A stretch of 64,000 nucleotides of DNA from Paenibacillus sacheonensis (lineage in GTDB: Bacteria; Bacillota; Bacilli; Paenibacillales; Paenibacillaceae). The stretch covers positions 115,325 through 179,324 of the forward strand of contig NZ_JAAAMU010000015.1 of NCBI RefSeq assembly GCF_009909195.1, written 5' to 3'. Both the position numbers and the translations under genes were made by a program. Position 1 is the stretch's first letter. Each line of letters begins with the position of its first letter. The notes below the pieces were generated by a model. That model saw nothing but the letters and a program-made list of their open reading frames with translations, made no database searches and was not told the DNA's origin. Shown piece by piece: positions 35,640 to 44,552 of this stretch.

Positions 35640-36074
35640 ATGAATATTAAATCCGCGCAGCCGGCCAGTATTTATTTCAAAGCGATACAGCAATGCAAGG
35701 ACGCACGCGCGACCGCGGATCAGCCGCGTCTGGCATTGATTCGAAATCTGCTCATGACGGGCAAGAAGCTGCGGGCCGACGAAATGGACTACTTGCAGCG
35801 ACATGATCCCCACCTACATGATCAAGCCATGAGCCTCTCCACGGAACGGCAAGCGTACGAGGACGCATTGCAGCATAGCCGCAGCAAAGCGGATGCGAAC
35901 CATTTCAACACGTTCAATCTGATGCGGATTGCCGGGCAGCTGAAGCATGGCGGTTCCGAGGAGCTGCTGATGCGCGCGAACGCCATTCAAGAAGCCCATC
36001 GCGAGTTCGTACGATCGAGCAAATATGCCTCGCTGAGGTCAGATGGATTCGAACCTCGCAAATTACGCCGATGA
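35640..36074 (+). CDS. Uncharacterised helical protein, 144 aa
   Basis: A cytoplasmic protein of unknown family. Composition predicts an all-helical fold rich in Gln, His, Arg and Ala (YFKAIQQCKDARATAD and LRADEMDYLQRHDPHLHDQA). It has no signal peptide or membrane helix. The ATG follows TTAGGGGGATGGC. It stands alone, with more than 100 bases on both sides. I do not recognise a function. Confidence 0.7.
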   Translation: MNIKSAQPASIYFKAIQQCKDARATADQPRLALIRNLLMTGKKLRADEMDYLQRHDPHLHDQAMSLSTERQAYEDALQHSRSKADANHFNTFNLMRIAGQLKHGGSEELLMRANAIQEAHREFVRSSKYASLRSDGFEPRKLRR

Positions 36075-36192
36075 AACCATAGCAGCAAGCAGCGCCTTGC
36101 GGATATTTGCAGGGTACATTTTCCTTTAATGATGATATGATTTGGATAATTGACTTGCTTATTGCGCTCTTGCAGATTGGGGTAGGTTCATC

Positions 36193-38340
36193 ATGAGGGG
36201 AATTCTCCGACTCGGTTCTCGTAAGATCTTGCTTTATATAGCTGCTGCCGTTGTTGTCGGTTTGATTGCAAGCTATGCCGTCATGCCTGCACCGGACTCC
36301 CCGAAGATCGAAAGCAAAGAAGGAATCCTGGATCTAACGCAGGTTCATGTCAGCGAGAACCCGCTAAAGTTAACGGGAGAATGGGCGTTCTACTGGCAAG
36401 AGCTGCTGTCGCCGGAGGACATTCGGATTCGTTCTGCAACTGACGAAATTCATGAACGCTGGATCAGCATCCCGAGCTCCTGGCTGGGCTATCGGCTGGA
36501 TGGTCGACTGCTGAACGGTACAGGCTTCGCGACCTTTCGGTTGGTCATCCAGCTTGGCGAGCAGGATCGAAACGAGCGGCTTGCCCTGAGGCTGCCTACT
36601 ATTTTTCACGCGTATAAATTATGGGCGAACGGAGAATTGCTGGCAGAAGTCGGTGTCGTTGGTCAAGATAAGCGCAGCGTAACGCCGCGACTGGCAACGA
36701 AGCTGGTGTTCTTCCAGCCCGAGAGCGACAGGGTAGAGCTGGTTATGCAAGTCGCCAACTTCCATCATATGCGAGGTGGCATCACCAAATCGATAGAGCT
36801 GGGCGGCAGCGATGCGCTAACGGTCAGAACCCATCTGAAAGTCGCTGCCGAAGTGTTCATAACCGCTAGCCTGCTGGTGATCGGCGTATATCATCTGCTG
36901 TTGTTCGGACTGCGGCGCAAAGACAAGGCACCCTTGTATTTCGGTTTGTTCACGGTGTTGTTCGGTATCCGATCCTTGTTGGTCGGCGAGGTCTTGCTTA
37001 CGCAATTGTGGCCGGCTTTTCCTTGGGAATTGGAGTTCAAGACGGAGTACCTGATTCTGTGCAGCAGCGGTTATATCATCACCATGTACTTCGATTGCAT
37101 ATTCCCGAATTATGTGTCGCGTTGGTTTCGTCTTGGCACGCGGGTCGTAACCGGCGCATGCTGTATCATCGTTGCGGCGACCCCCGCAATTCTATATACG
37201 AAAATGCTGCTCGTCATCGGCGTGATCGTTGTTCTGCACATGGTGTATCTGATGGTGGGGCTGGTCCAAGCGGCCATGCGGCGTAAAGAGGGAGCCTTGC
37301 TCTTCTTGCTGGTGTCCGTAGTTGCGTTGGTTACTGTCGTCAATGATTTTTTATACTATAACGAATGGTCTCCGATCGCCAATACATCTCCGCTTGGCCT
37401 GCTGGTGTTCACGATCGCGCAGATGATGCTGCTTTCTTCAAGGTTTACGAGGGCGGCATCGAACGAGGAGCGGATTACACGCGAACTGCAGGACGCGAAC
37501 GATAAGCTGACCGAAATGAATCTGAATTTGGAACGGACCGTGCAGGAACGCACGCAGGCCTTATCCGCGGCTCACGATGATCTCCGCGCTTCGTATGACC
37601 GGTTGCTTCACTCCGAGCAGGGGAGGAAGAAGCTCCTTGCCTATATTACGCATGATTTGCGCATGCCGCTGTCCAGCATGCTGGGCTATGTAGAAGCCGT
37701 GCAGGACAAGGTCAAGCCGGAACGTAATGAACAGTACTTGAAGTATATCCGGGATAACACGATAAGAATTAACCGCATGATCGAGGAGTTGTCCTTCTTG
37801 TCGCATTTGGAGACGGGACAAGTGTCGTACCGAATGGAGCCGGTACCCGTAATTCGCTTCTTGCGCGGTTTTTTTGAACGATATGAACTGGTCGTGCGTG
37901 ATGCAGGGTTGGAATTCATGCTGGATATCGGCGATGCGGAAGATCGACGGCTTAACTTGCCTGTTGCCTTGATGGACGCGCAAAGAATAGACCAGGCGTT
38001 GTTTAATCTCGTGTCGAACGCGATGAAATTCACCTCTAACGGCGGGTTGGTGCGTATTGCGCTTGCCGTGGAAGAGGCGAAGGATATTCGCCATGCGATC
38101 CTTAGCGTACAAGATTCCGGCACGGGTATTCCACCGGACCAGCTCGAGCAAATCTTCGATCGCAATTACAGATATGACCGACCGGGCGTGGAGAAGGGCA
38201 TAGAGGGCAGCGGGCTCGGACTGGCGATTTGCAGGGAAATCGTACAAGCCCATGGAGGGACGGTTCGAGCGGAGAGCGACGGCAAGACGGGGTCGATCTT
38301 CTATGTATCGCTTCCTTGTATGCAAAATGAAGGAAGGTGA
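36193..38340 (+). CDS. 7TMR-DISM sensor histidine kinase
   Basis: A 715-residue membrane kinase. One N-terminal helix (about 12-30) precedes an extracytoplasmic 7TMR-DISMED2 jelly-roll (about 45-200), a fold thought to bind carbohydrates. Seven membrane helices (about 215-410), a coiled coil, HisKA with His487 (YITHDLRMPLSSM) and HATPase_c with DSGTGIPP (Asp641) and GSGLGLAI follow. It should phosphorylate the response regulator that starts five bases after its stop. Such pairs in Paenibacillus often sense sugars or wall fragments; the ligand is not known. Confidence 0.95.
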   Translation: MRGILRLGSRKILLYIAAAVVVGLIASYAVMPAPDSPKIESKEGILDLTQVHVSENPLKLTGEWAFYWQELLSPEDIRIRSATDEIHERWISIPSSWLGYRLDGRLLNGTGFATFRLVIQLGEQDRNERLALRLPTIFHAYKLWANGELLAEVGVVGQDKRSVTPRLATKLVFFQPESDRVELVMQVANFHHMRGGITKSIELGGSDALTVRTHLKVAAEVFITASLLVIGVYHLLLFGLRRKDKAPLYFGLFTVLFGIRSLLVGEVLLTQLWPAFPWELEFKTEYLILCSSGYIITMYFDCIFPNYVSRWFRLGTRVVTGACCIIVAATPAILYTKMLLVIGVIVVLHMVYLMVGLVQAAMRRKEGALLFLLVSVVALVTVVNDFLYYNEWSPIANTSPLGLLVFTIAQMMLLSSRFTRAASNEERITRELQDANDKLTEMNLNLERTVQERTQALSAAHDDLRASYDRLLHSEQGRKKLLAYITHDLRMPLSSMLGYVEAVQDKVKPERNEQYLKYIRDNTIRINRMIEELSFLSHLETGQVSYRMEPVPVIRFLRGFFERYELVVRDAGLEFMLDIGDAEDRRLNLPVALMDAQRIDQALFNLVSNAMKFTSNGGLVRIALAVEEAKDIRHAILSVQDSGTGIPPDQLEQIFDRNYRYDRPGVEKGIEGSGLGLAICREIVQAHGGTVRAESDGKTGSIFYVSLPCMQNEGR

Positions 38341-38344
38341 CGGT

Positions 38345-39052
38345 ATGACGGACGCTCGCAAAATCCTGATCGTCGATGATGATCCCCAAATATGCGAGAT
38401 TGTTCAGGTTTATTGCGAGAGGGAGGGGTTCTTATCTTCCTACAGTCATAATGGGACGGAAGCGATGAAGCTTCTTGCGTCTTTCGAGCCGGATTTGATT
38501 GTACTGGATGTATTGCTGACTAATGAAAACGGCATTGATTGGTGCGTGAACGCACGCAGCTTCACGAATGCGCCGATCGTGTTTTTGAGCAGCCGCGAGG
38601 AAGACGAGGTAAAAATCAGCGCATTATCCTATGGCGGCGACGATTATGTGACGAAGCCGTTCAGCCCGGGAGTGCTCATGGCCAAGATCAAGGCTCATCT
38701 TCGCAGAGTGTCGACGGGGAGAAGGGAACAGCTGCTGGAGTTGCCGGGTTTAACGCTGGATTTCTACGCGCAGTCCGTCAATATGGGGAGCGAAGCCATC
38801 TTTTTATCGAAAAAAGAGTTCAGTCTCCTGTCCTATATGGCGCAAAACGTGAATCGTGCCGTCCGTGTTGATGCGTTGTTTCAACTCATCTGGGGAATGG
38901 ACAGTCTGGAGGATACGAGAACGGTCGCCGTTCACATCAGCAATTTGCGCAAAAAAATCGAGGCCGACCCAGCTAGTCCGGAGAGAATCATTACGATTCG
39001 AGGAGTCGGATATATGCTGGTTGCCAGAAGCGCGTTGCAAGCGCGAACCTAG
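38345..39052 (+). CDS. OmpR/PhoB-family response regulator
   Basis: 235 residues. The receiver domain (about 5-120) has the acidic pair VDDD, phospho-acceptor Asp55 (LIVLDVLL) and Lys104 (VTKPF). The winged-helix Trans_reg_C domain (about 135-230) has LSKKEFSLLSYMA and TRTVAVHISNLRKKIE. The ATG at 38345 has AGGAAGG upstream; open frame before it belongs to the kinase. Together with the kinase it forms one transcript ended by the hairpin at 39091. Its targets are unknown. Confidence 0.95.
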   Translation: MTDARKILIVDDDPQICEIVQVYCEREGFLSSYSHNGTEAMKLLASFEPDLIVLDVLLTNENGIDWCVNARSFTNAPIVFLSSREEDEVKISALSYGGDDYVTKPFSPGVLMAKIKAHLRRVSTGRREQLLELPGLTLDFYAQSVNMGSEAIFLSKKEFSLLSYMAQNVNRAVRVDALFQLIWGMDSLEDTRTVAVHISNLRKKIEADPASPERIITIRGVGYMLVARSALQART

Positions 39053-39090
39053 CGTGTCGCCATCGTTCAAGAATGCAGGACACATGACAA

Positions 39091-39126
39091 AATAGCGGCG
39101 CAGGAGAACCTCCTTGTGCCGTTATT
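39091..39126 (+). terminator. Probable terminator after the two-component genes
   Basis: A long imperfect stem (AATAGCGGCGCA-GGAG / CTCC-TTGTGCCGTTATT) ends in a weak T-rich tail. Confidence 0.6.
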
Positions 39127-39246
39127 ATTCTAGGGAAATTTATACGGAGTCAAAAATTTTCGATTCGAGTTCGTTTCGGATTAAGGGAGATAGCCGAACT
39201 TTAGTATCCTGCCCGAAAATTATCTATCATTCGCCAAAAGAGATGG

Positions 39247-39282
39247 TATAGTAGAACTAACAATCTGGAACCGATACCAGAT
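39247..39282 (+). promoter_or_regulatory. Promoter -10 with overlapping LacI operator (site 1)
   Basis: TATAGT (39247-39252) with a weak CTATCA 17 bases upstream is followed by the palindrome ATCTGGAACCGATACCAGAT (39263-39282). Its core TGGAACCGATACCA (39266-39279) matches the five other sites of this locus. Position just after the expected transcription start fits repression by the LacI protein encoded at 44553. Confidence 0.8.
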
Positions 39283-39332
39283 TGGCGACGAAAGACGTTC
39301 ATCACTACAAATCCCAACATTGGAGGTTGCGT

Positions 39333-40907
39333 ATGACCCTGTCTATGTTTAACGGAACGATCAGCCGCGAGGCGTTGGAAGGCTACCTCTCGCGAGCGGT
39401 CACGGCCGCGGATCTGGTGAACAGCACGACGCTGGACGACGATTTGAGAATGATCGGCAGCATCGGTGCCAAGTTTCTCGGCCGCGCATCGGGCGTGTGG
39501 CTGCTGGAACCGGATGACGACGTTCATTTCCGGAACTCGCGGGCGCTCGCGGAACGCGTGCATGAGATCGACCCGGACATTATGCTGCAGACATGCATTT
39601 TTGAAGCCGTTTTCACGGACGTGGAGAAGATTGAAATACCGGCTTGGGTATTCGAGGCGTTTGGATTATCCGTCGAACGGCGTGCGTTCCGTTACGCGGA
39701 CATGCTGTTCGATTCGAAGCCGCAAGGTTTCGTGTGGGACGGGGACGGCGGCATTCCGAACATGAATAAGCTGGAGACGCAGCTATGGTTCTACTACAGG
39801 GCGGCGCGTTATATCGATGCCGGATACGAAGCGATCCATATGGGGCAAGTCCATTTATATGCCGCCGAAGACCACGGGTTCAGGAAAACGGCCGCATTGT
39901 TCCGGAAGATAAGGGACTATGCCAGAGGCCATGCAAGACGCGGCATCGTGCTGCTCGATGCGCATACGCACGGAGTGAATATTAACGGCACGCTGTTGTT
40001 CGACTTTCATTCCATGCCTTATTCGCGGATGCCGATCTTGGATCAGCCGGGAGACAAGCTCGCGCTGGTTCAAGAAGGGTTCAGCGAAGGCGGCGCAACA
40101 GTAAGCGGCTGGGACTGCGATACGTTGCCGATGTTGATGGAGCTCGATAATTGGGGCGGCAAGTTCTTCGGCGAAAGCGACGGCATTCCGGATGAACGCC
40201 GAGCTTGGATGGAGTGGTGGGGCTATGATCAGATTGCATGGTTTGCCTCGCAGGATGCGGAGAGCCGCGATCAATTCTTGGAATATGCCTACCGATGGAC
40301 GGCCGTGAACAACATCCATGCATATTTGCAAATGCCGATCCGCAGAACATTGGGCAGCTGCCGAGTCGCGATGCCGGCAAGCGGCGGAGGCGAAGGGGTC
40401 ACCGACGTTTATCAAGCAAACCGGCCCGGCAGCGGCTGTCCGCTCGGATTCGGTCAGGAAGAGACGATCAAGCGGATTTGGCAATCGGAGGAAGACCTCC
40501 GGGGTCGGGCAAGCAACCCAATACCCAATGCATCCTATGGCGCGGCGAACGACTTCGATCCGGAGACCGGCGTCAAGCTTCCGGCCCGCGTCATTCTGTA
40601 CGGCAGCTTCCAACATCAGGTCGGGGCGATCAATTTCGATTCCAACAGTGAGACCACCCGCATGTATTACACGGGGAACGGCCTTTATCGGCGCACGTTC
40701 GTATTTCCGTTCCGAGGCGCGTTCGATTATGCGGCAGCTCCTTACGGAACCTTGTCCCAGACGTATTCGATCGACAGCTACCCCCGAAGCGGGTCTTCCA
40801 CGAAGTCGACGTTGATCATTGAACGGGACAACGAAGTCGTTGAATTCGTCTTCGACTTCGCCAATCGGACACTTACAGCTCGAGTAGTCGAAGGGCTGCA
40901 ACCTTAG
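39333..40907 (+). CDS. Unrecognised 524-aa enzyme-like protein of the sugar locus
   Basis: A soluble, cytoplasmic 524-residue protein with no signal peptide. The ATG at 39333 follows TTGGAGGTTG; an upstream TTG would lie inside the operator. It is rich in Trp, Asp and His clusters: GVWLLEPDDDVHF, VWDGDGGIPNMNKLE, MGQVHLYAAEDH, VLLDAHTHGVN, FDFHSMPYS and WMEWWGYDQIAWF. This suggests a (beta/alpha)8 carbohydrate-active enzyme with a C-terminal beta domain from about residue 400. I do not recognise the family. The operator in its promoter ties it to the ABC importer and iol genes, so it probably works on the imported sugar. Confidence 0.75.
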   Translation: MTLSMFNGTISREALEGYLSRAVTAADLVNSTTLDDDLRMIGSIGAKFLGRASGVWLLEPDDDVHFRNSRALAERVHEIDPDIMLQTCIFEAVFTDVEKIEIPAWVFEAFGLSVERRAFRYADMLFDSKPQGFVWDGDGGIPNMNKLETQLWFYYRAARYIDAGYEAIHMGQVHLYAAEDHGFRKTAALFRKIRDYARGHARRGIVLLDAHTHGVNINGTLLFDFHSMPYSRMPILDQPGDKLALVQEGFSEGGATVSGWDCDTLPMLMELDNWGGKFFGESDGIPDERRAWMEWWGYDQIAWFASQDAESRDQFLEYAYRWTAVNNIHAYLQMPIRRTLGSCRVAMPASGGGEGVTDVYQANRPGSGCPLGFGQEETIKRIWQSEEDLRGRASNPIPNASYGAANDFDPETGVKLPARVILYGSFQHQVGAINFDSNSETTRMYYTGNGLYRRTFVFPFRGAFDYAAAPYGTLSQTYSIDSYPRSGSSTKSTLIIERDNEVVEFVFDFANRTLTARVVEGLQP

Positions 40908-41093
40908 AAGCATGTTAGAAGATGGATTTCCTGCAGGTCCGAAAAAAGCGTTGCGTAGTCGACAAGGGCCCGCATTCCCCGATGCGGTCCCGTGTTCTAT
41001 TCCGGAAGCGAGCGGCGGCGGCCGATGACATAAGGAGACCGATCGGGACAAATTCGGTCCATGAGGGACGCTTACATTCGACTAAAAAAAGGA

Positions 41094-41122
41094 TTGTCAA
41101 AAGGAAATTATGCGATTATACT
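41094..41122 (+). promoter_or_regulatory. Sigma-A promoter of the ABC importer operon
   Basis: TTGTCA (41094-41099) and TATACT (41117-41122) are separated by exactly 17 bases and lie just upstream of three LacI operators. The other part of 40908-41376 (40908-41090 and 41220-41360) shows no gene that I can support. Confidence 0.85.
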
Positions 41123-41135
41123 GTTCACAACGATA

Positions 41136-41149
41136 TGGAAGCGATACCA
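41136..41149. promoter_or_regulatory. LacI operator site 2
   Basis: TGGAAGCGATACCA begins 14 bases after the -10 box, a position that would block early elongation. It matches the consensus TGGWANCGNTACCA. Confidence 0.8.
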
Positions 41150-41171
41150 TAGAGGAAAACATTTATGAATC

Positions 41172-41185
41172 TGGTATCGGTACCA
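41172..41185. promoter_or_regulatory. LacI operator site 3
   Basis: TGGTATCGGTACCA lies 36 bases after site 2 in the untranslated leader of the importer operon. Confidence 0.85.
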
Positions 41186-41203
41186 TATTTTTTAATTCTT
41201 TTC

Positions 41204-41217
41204 TGGTAGCGGTACCA
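41204..41217. promoter_or_regulatory. LacI operator site 4
   Basis: TGGTAGCGGTACCA lies 32 bases after site 3. Three sites at about three-turn spacing favour cooperative binding. Confidence 0.85.
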
Positions 41218-41376
41218 GAATGACGTGTGACGGCTTATTTTTTCGAAGGTGGTGGTTAAATCGGAAAGCATGTCGGCAGGTGAATAGGAAATTGCGAGTA
41301 AGGAAAGCTTTGAAGAAAGCGGAATGCAGTCATCCTATGAATGCACTTTATTTTCTAAAATTGGGGGAACGAGTCA

Positions 41377-42675
41377 ATGAAAACAAAGTCCTTTGGTTTA
41401 ACCGCCATCTTGCTGGCGTGCGTGCTGCTTGTCCTGACGGCTTGCGGGCAGAACGGTTCCAACGGTTCCAATAATACGGCTTCCGGCAATGGCGGCGGGG
41501 AAAGCGCTTCAACCGAAAAAATTCCGCTGACCCTGTGGTACTGGAACGGCGCGATTTCCGATTCCACGATCGAGGCGGCGAAAGCGAAATTCCCGAACAT
41601 CGATCTGAAGGCAGAGAAGCTTCCATCCGGGGACGACTATTTCACCAAATTGAAAGCTACCCTCGTGGGCGGCGGGGACGGTCCCGATATCGTCGCGATG
41701 GACAGCTGGGTATCCTCGATGTTGACGTATAAAGATAAATTCGTGAATCTCTACGACCAAGGCGCCAAGGACGTGCAATCCAAGTATTTGGACTGGAAAT
41801 GGAAAATGGCCGCGACGCCGGACGATAAATACTTGATCGGCATGCCGATCGACGTGGCGCCGGTCGTGCTTTACTACCGCACGGACTTGCTGGAAAAAGC
41901 CGGCGTGCCGAACACGCCGGACGCGGTCGGCGCCGCGGTGAAGACATGGGACGATTACTTCGCGCTGCTGAAGAAAGTGAAGGACGCGACGGGGGCGACG
42001 ACGGGCAATATCGCCGACATCTACAACACCATCATGGGCCAAAGCAGCAAATCGTACTTCGACGAGCAGGGCAACTACATCGGCGACCAAGAGCACGTGA
42101 AGAGCGCCTACGACATGGCCGTGAAAGCCGACCAGCAGGGCTTGACCTTCCCGTACTCCAACGGTTCCGAGCAAAACGCGGCCATCAACAATGGCAAAAT
42201 CGGCATGTTCACGGGCGCTTCGTGGGCCGTCGGCGATCTGATCAGCGCGGCTCCGGATACGAAGGGCAAATGGAACATCGCGCATCCGCCGGGCAGCGTC
42301 GGCAACCAAGGCGGTTCGTTCTTCGGCGCGCTGAACTCGACGAAGCATCCGAAGGAAGCGTACGAGGTCATCCAATTCCTCGTCAGTCCGGAAAATCTCG
42401 TGACGGCGTACAAGGAGTTCGGCAACTATCCGTCGACGCCGGAAATCTACGCGAGCCCGGATATGGTCAACAAGAACGAATTCTTCGGCAATCAAGATCT
42501 GAGCACCGTATTCGCGGACGCCGCGAAGGACGTCAAGGTCGCGCATACCGATTCCCGCGACATGGTTGCGAGCACGGCCATCACCGACGCGCTCGTCGCC
42601 GTCGACAAGAAGCGCGATCCCGTGAAATCATGGCAGGACGCGCAGGATAAAATCAAGAAACAGCTGTCCCACTAA
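41377..42675 (+). CDS. Sugar ABC transporter solute-binding lipoprotein
   Basis: A 432-residue extracellular binding protein of carbohydrate cluster CUT1. The lipobox LTAC is near residue 24, followed by a Gly/Asn/Ser linker and the typical ITLWYWNG-like start of the mature domain (IPLTLWYWNGAISD). Later blocks include GGGDGPDIVAMD, APVVLYYRTDLLEKAG, GKIGMFTGASWAVGDL and FFGALNSTKHPKEAYE. The ATG follows TTGGGGGAAC. It heads the importer operon behind three LacI operators. No ATPase gene is in the operon, so it probably shares a general MsmX-type ATPase. The ligand is unknown; an inositol or inositol-sugar is suggested by the iol genes. Confidence 0.95.
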   Translation: MKTKSFGLTAILLACVLLVLTACGQNGSNGSNNTASGNGGGESASTEKIPLTLWYWNGAISDSTIEAAKAKFPNIDLKAEKLPSGDDYFTKLKATLVGGGDGPDIVAMDSWVSSMLTYKDKFVNLYDQGAKDVQSKYLDWKWKMAATPDDKYLIGMPIDVAPVVLYYRTDLLEKAGVPNTPDAVGAAVKTWDDYFALLKKVKDATGATTGNIADIYNTIMGQSSKSYFDEQGNYIGDQEHVKSAYDMAVKADQQGLTFPYSNGSEQNAAINNGKIGMFTGASWAVGDLISAAPDTKGKWNIAHPPGSVGNQGGSFFGALNSTKHPKEAYEVIQFLVSPENLVTAYKEFGNYPSTPEIYASPDMVNKNEFFGNQDLSTVFADAAKDVKVAHTDSRDMVASTAITDALVAVDKKRDPVKSWQDAQDKIKKQLSH

Positions 42676-42720
42676 GCGAATCCGGGACCGCAGCCAAGCT
42701 TGGCATTCATAACGGATGGT

Positions 42721-42748
42721 ACGGGGAAGGGCGAAGGCCCCTTCCCGT
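42721..42748 (+). promoter_or_regulatory. Intergenic stem-loop after the binding-protein gene
   Basis: ACGGGGAAGGGC pairs with GCCCCTTCCCGT, with a short loop and one bulge, between the binding-protein and permease genes. Hairpins at this place are known in ABC operons to protect the upstream mRNA and lower permease expression. No T-tract follows, so it is not a full terminator. Confidence 0.6.
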
Positions 42749-42773
42749 CCCAGCCAAGTAACGGAGGAATCGC

Positions 42774-43658
42774 ATGGGAGGCCTTTTGAAAGACATCTAC
42801 AAGAGCAGAGCGTTGTATCTGTTTATATCGCCGTTTTACATCCTGTTCCTGGTCTTTTCCGTATTCCCGATCTTCTACTCCGTCTTCCTCTCCACCCACA
42901 AATGGGACGGCATCGGGGAGATGAAGTACGTCGGCTTCGCCAATTTCACGTACCTGTTCACGGATCCGACGTTCTGGCAGGCGCTCGTCAACAACATCAT
43001 CCTCTGGATCCTTGGGAACGCGCCGCAGCTGATCTGCGCCTTGATCGTCGCCTTCTTGATCAATATGGCCGTCGTAAAGTACAAGGGTTTCTACCGCATC
43101 GCTTATTTCCTACCGAATATTACGGCCATGGTCGCTGTCGTTATCATATTCCAATCCCTGTTCGGCAACGAATACGGGCTGATCAATTACCTGCTGCAGA
43201 AGGTAGGACTCTCGCGTATCGAATGGTTCAACTCGCCCTTCGCGTCCCGCGTCGTCATCGCGGCGATGATCTGCTGGCGGTATATGGGCTACAACGCCAT
43301 CATCTATCTGTCCGGCCTTCAGCGGATCCCGAAGGACCTTTACGAGGCGGCCGAGCTCGACGGGGCGTCAACGGTCCAGACGTTCCTGCGCATCACGCTG
43401 CCGATGCTGAAGCCGATCATCCTGTTCTCCGTGATGATGTCGACGATCGGCGGATTCCAGATCTTCACCGAACCTCAGGTTCTGGCAGGCACGCAATCCC
43501 CGTACCCGGGCACGGATACCGTCGTGCTGTACATGTTCCGGGAAGGCTTTACTTATCAGAACTACGGCTACGCGGCCGCCGTCTCCTGGGTACTCTTCAT
43601 CATCATCGGTTTGCTGTCGGTCCTGAACTGGAAAGTCTTCAATAAATCTGACGATTGA
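42774..43658 (+). CDS. Sugar ABC permease (MalF/UgpA type)
   Basis: A 294-residue inner-membrane permease with six predicted helices. The EAA loop reads YEAAELDGASTVQTFLRITLPMLKP in essence (residues about 200-225) and docks the ATPase. The N-terminus has YLFISPFYILFLVFSVFP, typical of the first CUT1 permease. The ATG follows ACGGAGG. The next permease starts 18 bases after its stop. Confidence 0.95.
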   Translation: MGGLLKDIYKSRALYLFISPFYILFLVFSVFPIFYSVFLSTHKWDGIGEMKYVGFANFTYLFTDPTFWQALVNNIILWILGNAPQLICALIVAFLINMAVVKYKGFYRIAYFLPNITAMVAVVIIFQSLFGNEYGLINYLLQKVGLSRIEWFNSPFASRVVIAAMICWRYMGYNAIIYLSGLQRIPKDLYEAAELDGASTVQTFLRITLPMLKPIILFSVMMSTIGGFQIFTEPQVLAGTQSPYPGTDTVVLYMFREGFTYQNYGYAAAVSWVLFIIIGLLSVLNWKVFNKSDD

Positions 43659-43676
43659 TAACGAGGTGAATGACCG

Positions 43677-44504
43677 ATGGGCAAGGCAATCCTAACCAAA
43701 AAGATCCTGCTGCACACCGTGCTGCTAATCGGCGTGCTGGTATCGATCTTCCCGTTTTACTGGCTGGTCGTCATGTCGACGAACCAGACGAGCGCCATCT
43801 TCGCGTTCCCTCCGAGGCTGACGTTCGGCGGATATTTCATGACGAATTTCCATCATGTCTTGGATAACACCAATTTCATTCGCGCCCTCTTCAATACCAT
43901 CTTCATCGCGGTGCTCAGCACGACGCTGCAGCTGTTCTTCAACTCCTTGACGGGGTTCACGTTCGCGAAGTTCAAGTTCCCCGGCTCGCAGGTGCTGTTC
44001 TACGTCATGATCGGCACGATGATGATCCCGGGACAAATGCTGCTCGTGCCGCAGTTCATGGTCATCAAGTCGTTCAGCTGGGTCGGCAGTTACAAAGCGC
44101 TGATCGTGCCCGGCATCGCCTCCGCGTTCGGGATCTTCTGGATCCGGCAGTACGCGCTGGCCATCCATAACGAGCTGCTGGAATCCGCGCGTATCGACGG
44201 CTGCAGCAAGTTCGGCCAATACTGGCGCATCGCGCTGCCGATCCTGCGGCCGGCGCTGGCGTTTCTGGCCATCACCACATTCATGGGCACGTGGGAAGAT
44301 TACTTGTGGCCGTTAATTGTTTTGACGGATACGTCCAAATTCACTTTAATGTTAGCTCTCCAACAGTTAAAATCAGTTCATACGGCAGATTATTCCATGG
44401 TCATGACCGGCACGCTCATGGCAACCTTGCCGCTCATCGTCATCTTCCTCGTGGTCAGCCGGCAGTTCATCGCGGGCATCATGGAAGGAGCGGTGAAGAG
44501 TTAA
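43677..44504 (+). CDS. Sugar ABC permease (MalG/UgpE type)
   Basis: A 275-residue second permease with six helices and the EAA loop LLESARIDGCSKFGQYWRIAL near 165-190. The N-terminal ILLHTVLLIGVLVSIFPFYW and C-terminal SRQFIAGIMEGAVKS are standard for MalG-type partners. It completes the importer with the proteins at 41377 and 42774; no ATPase gene is present. The regulator follows after 48 bases. Confidence 0.95.
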   Translation: MGKAILTKKILLHTVLLIGVLVSIFPFYWLVVMSTNQTSAIFAFPPRLTFGGYFMTNFHHVLDNTNFIRALFNTIFIAVLSTTLQLFFNSLTGFTFAKFKFPGSQVLFYVMIGTMMIPGQMLLVPQFMVIKSFSWVGSYKALIVPGIASAFGIFWIRQYALAIHNELLESARIDGCSKFGQYWRIALPILRPALAFLAITTFMGTWEDYLWPLIVLTDTSKFTLMLALQQLKSVHTADYSMVMTGTLMATLPLIVIFLVVSRQFIAGIMEGAVKS

Positions 44505-44552
44505 CGGGCGATAACGACGCATGGATGAAGAAATTGGGGGCTTGATGAGCGT

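Noticed and set aside
39282..39332. Upstream TTG start for the 524-residue protein
   Set aside because: It lies at the edge of the LacI operator and lacks a ribosome site, while the ATG at 39333 has GGAGG at the right distance.
41220..41474. 84-residue plus-strand frame in the importer leader
   Set aside because: It runs into the binding-protein gene in another frame and has no ribosome site at a start; treated as untranslated leader.
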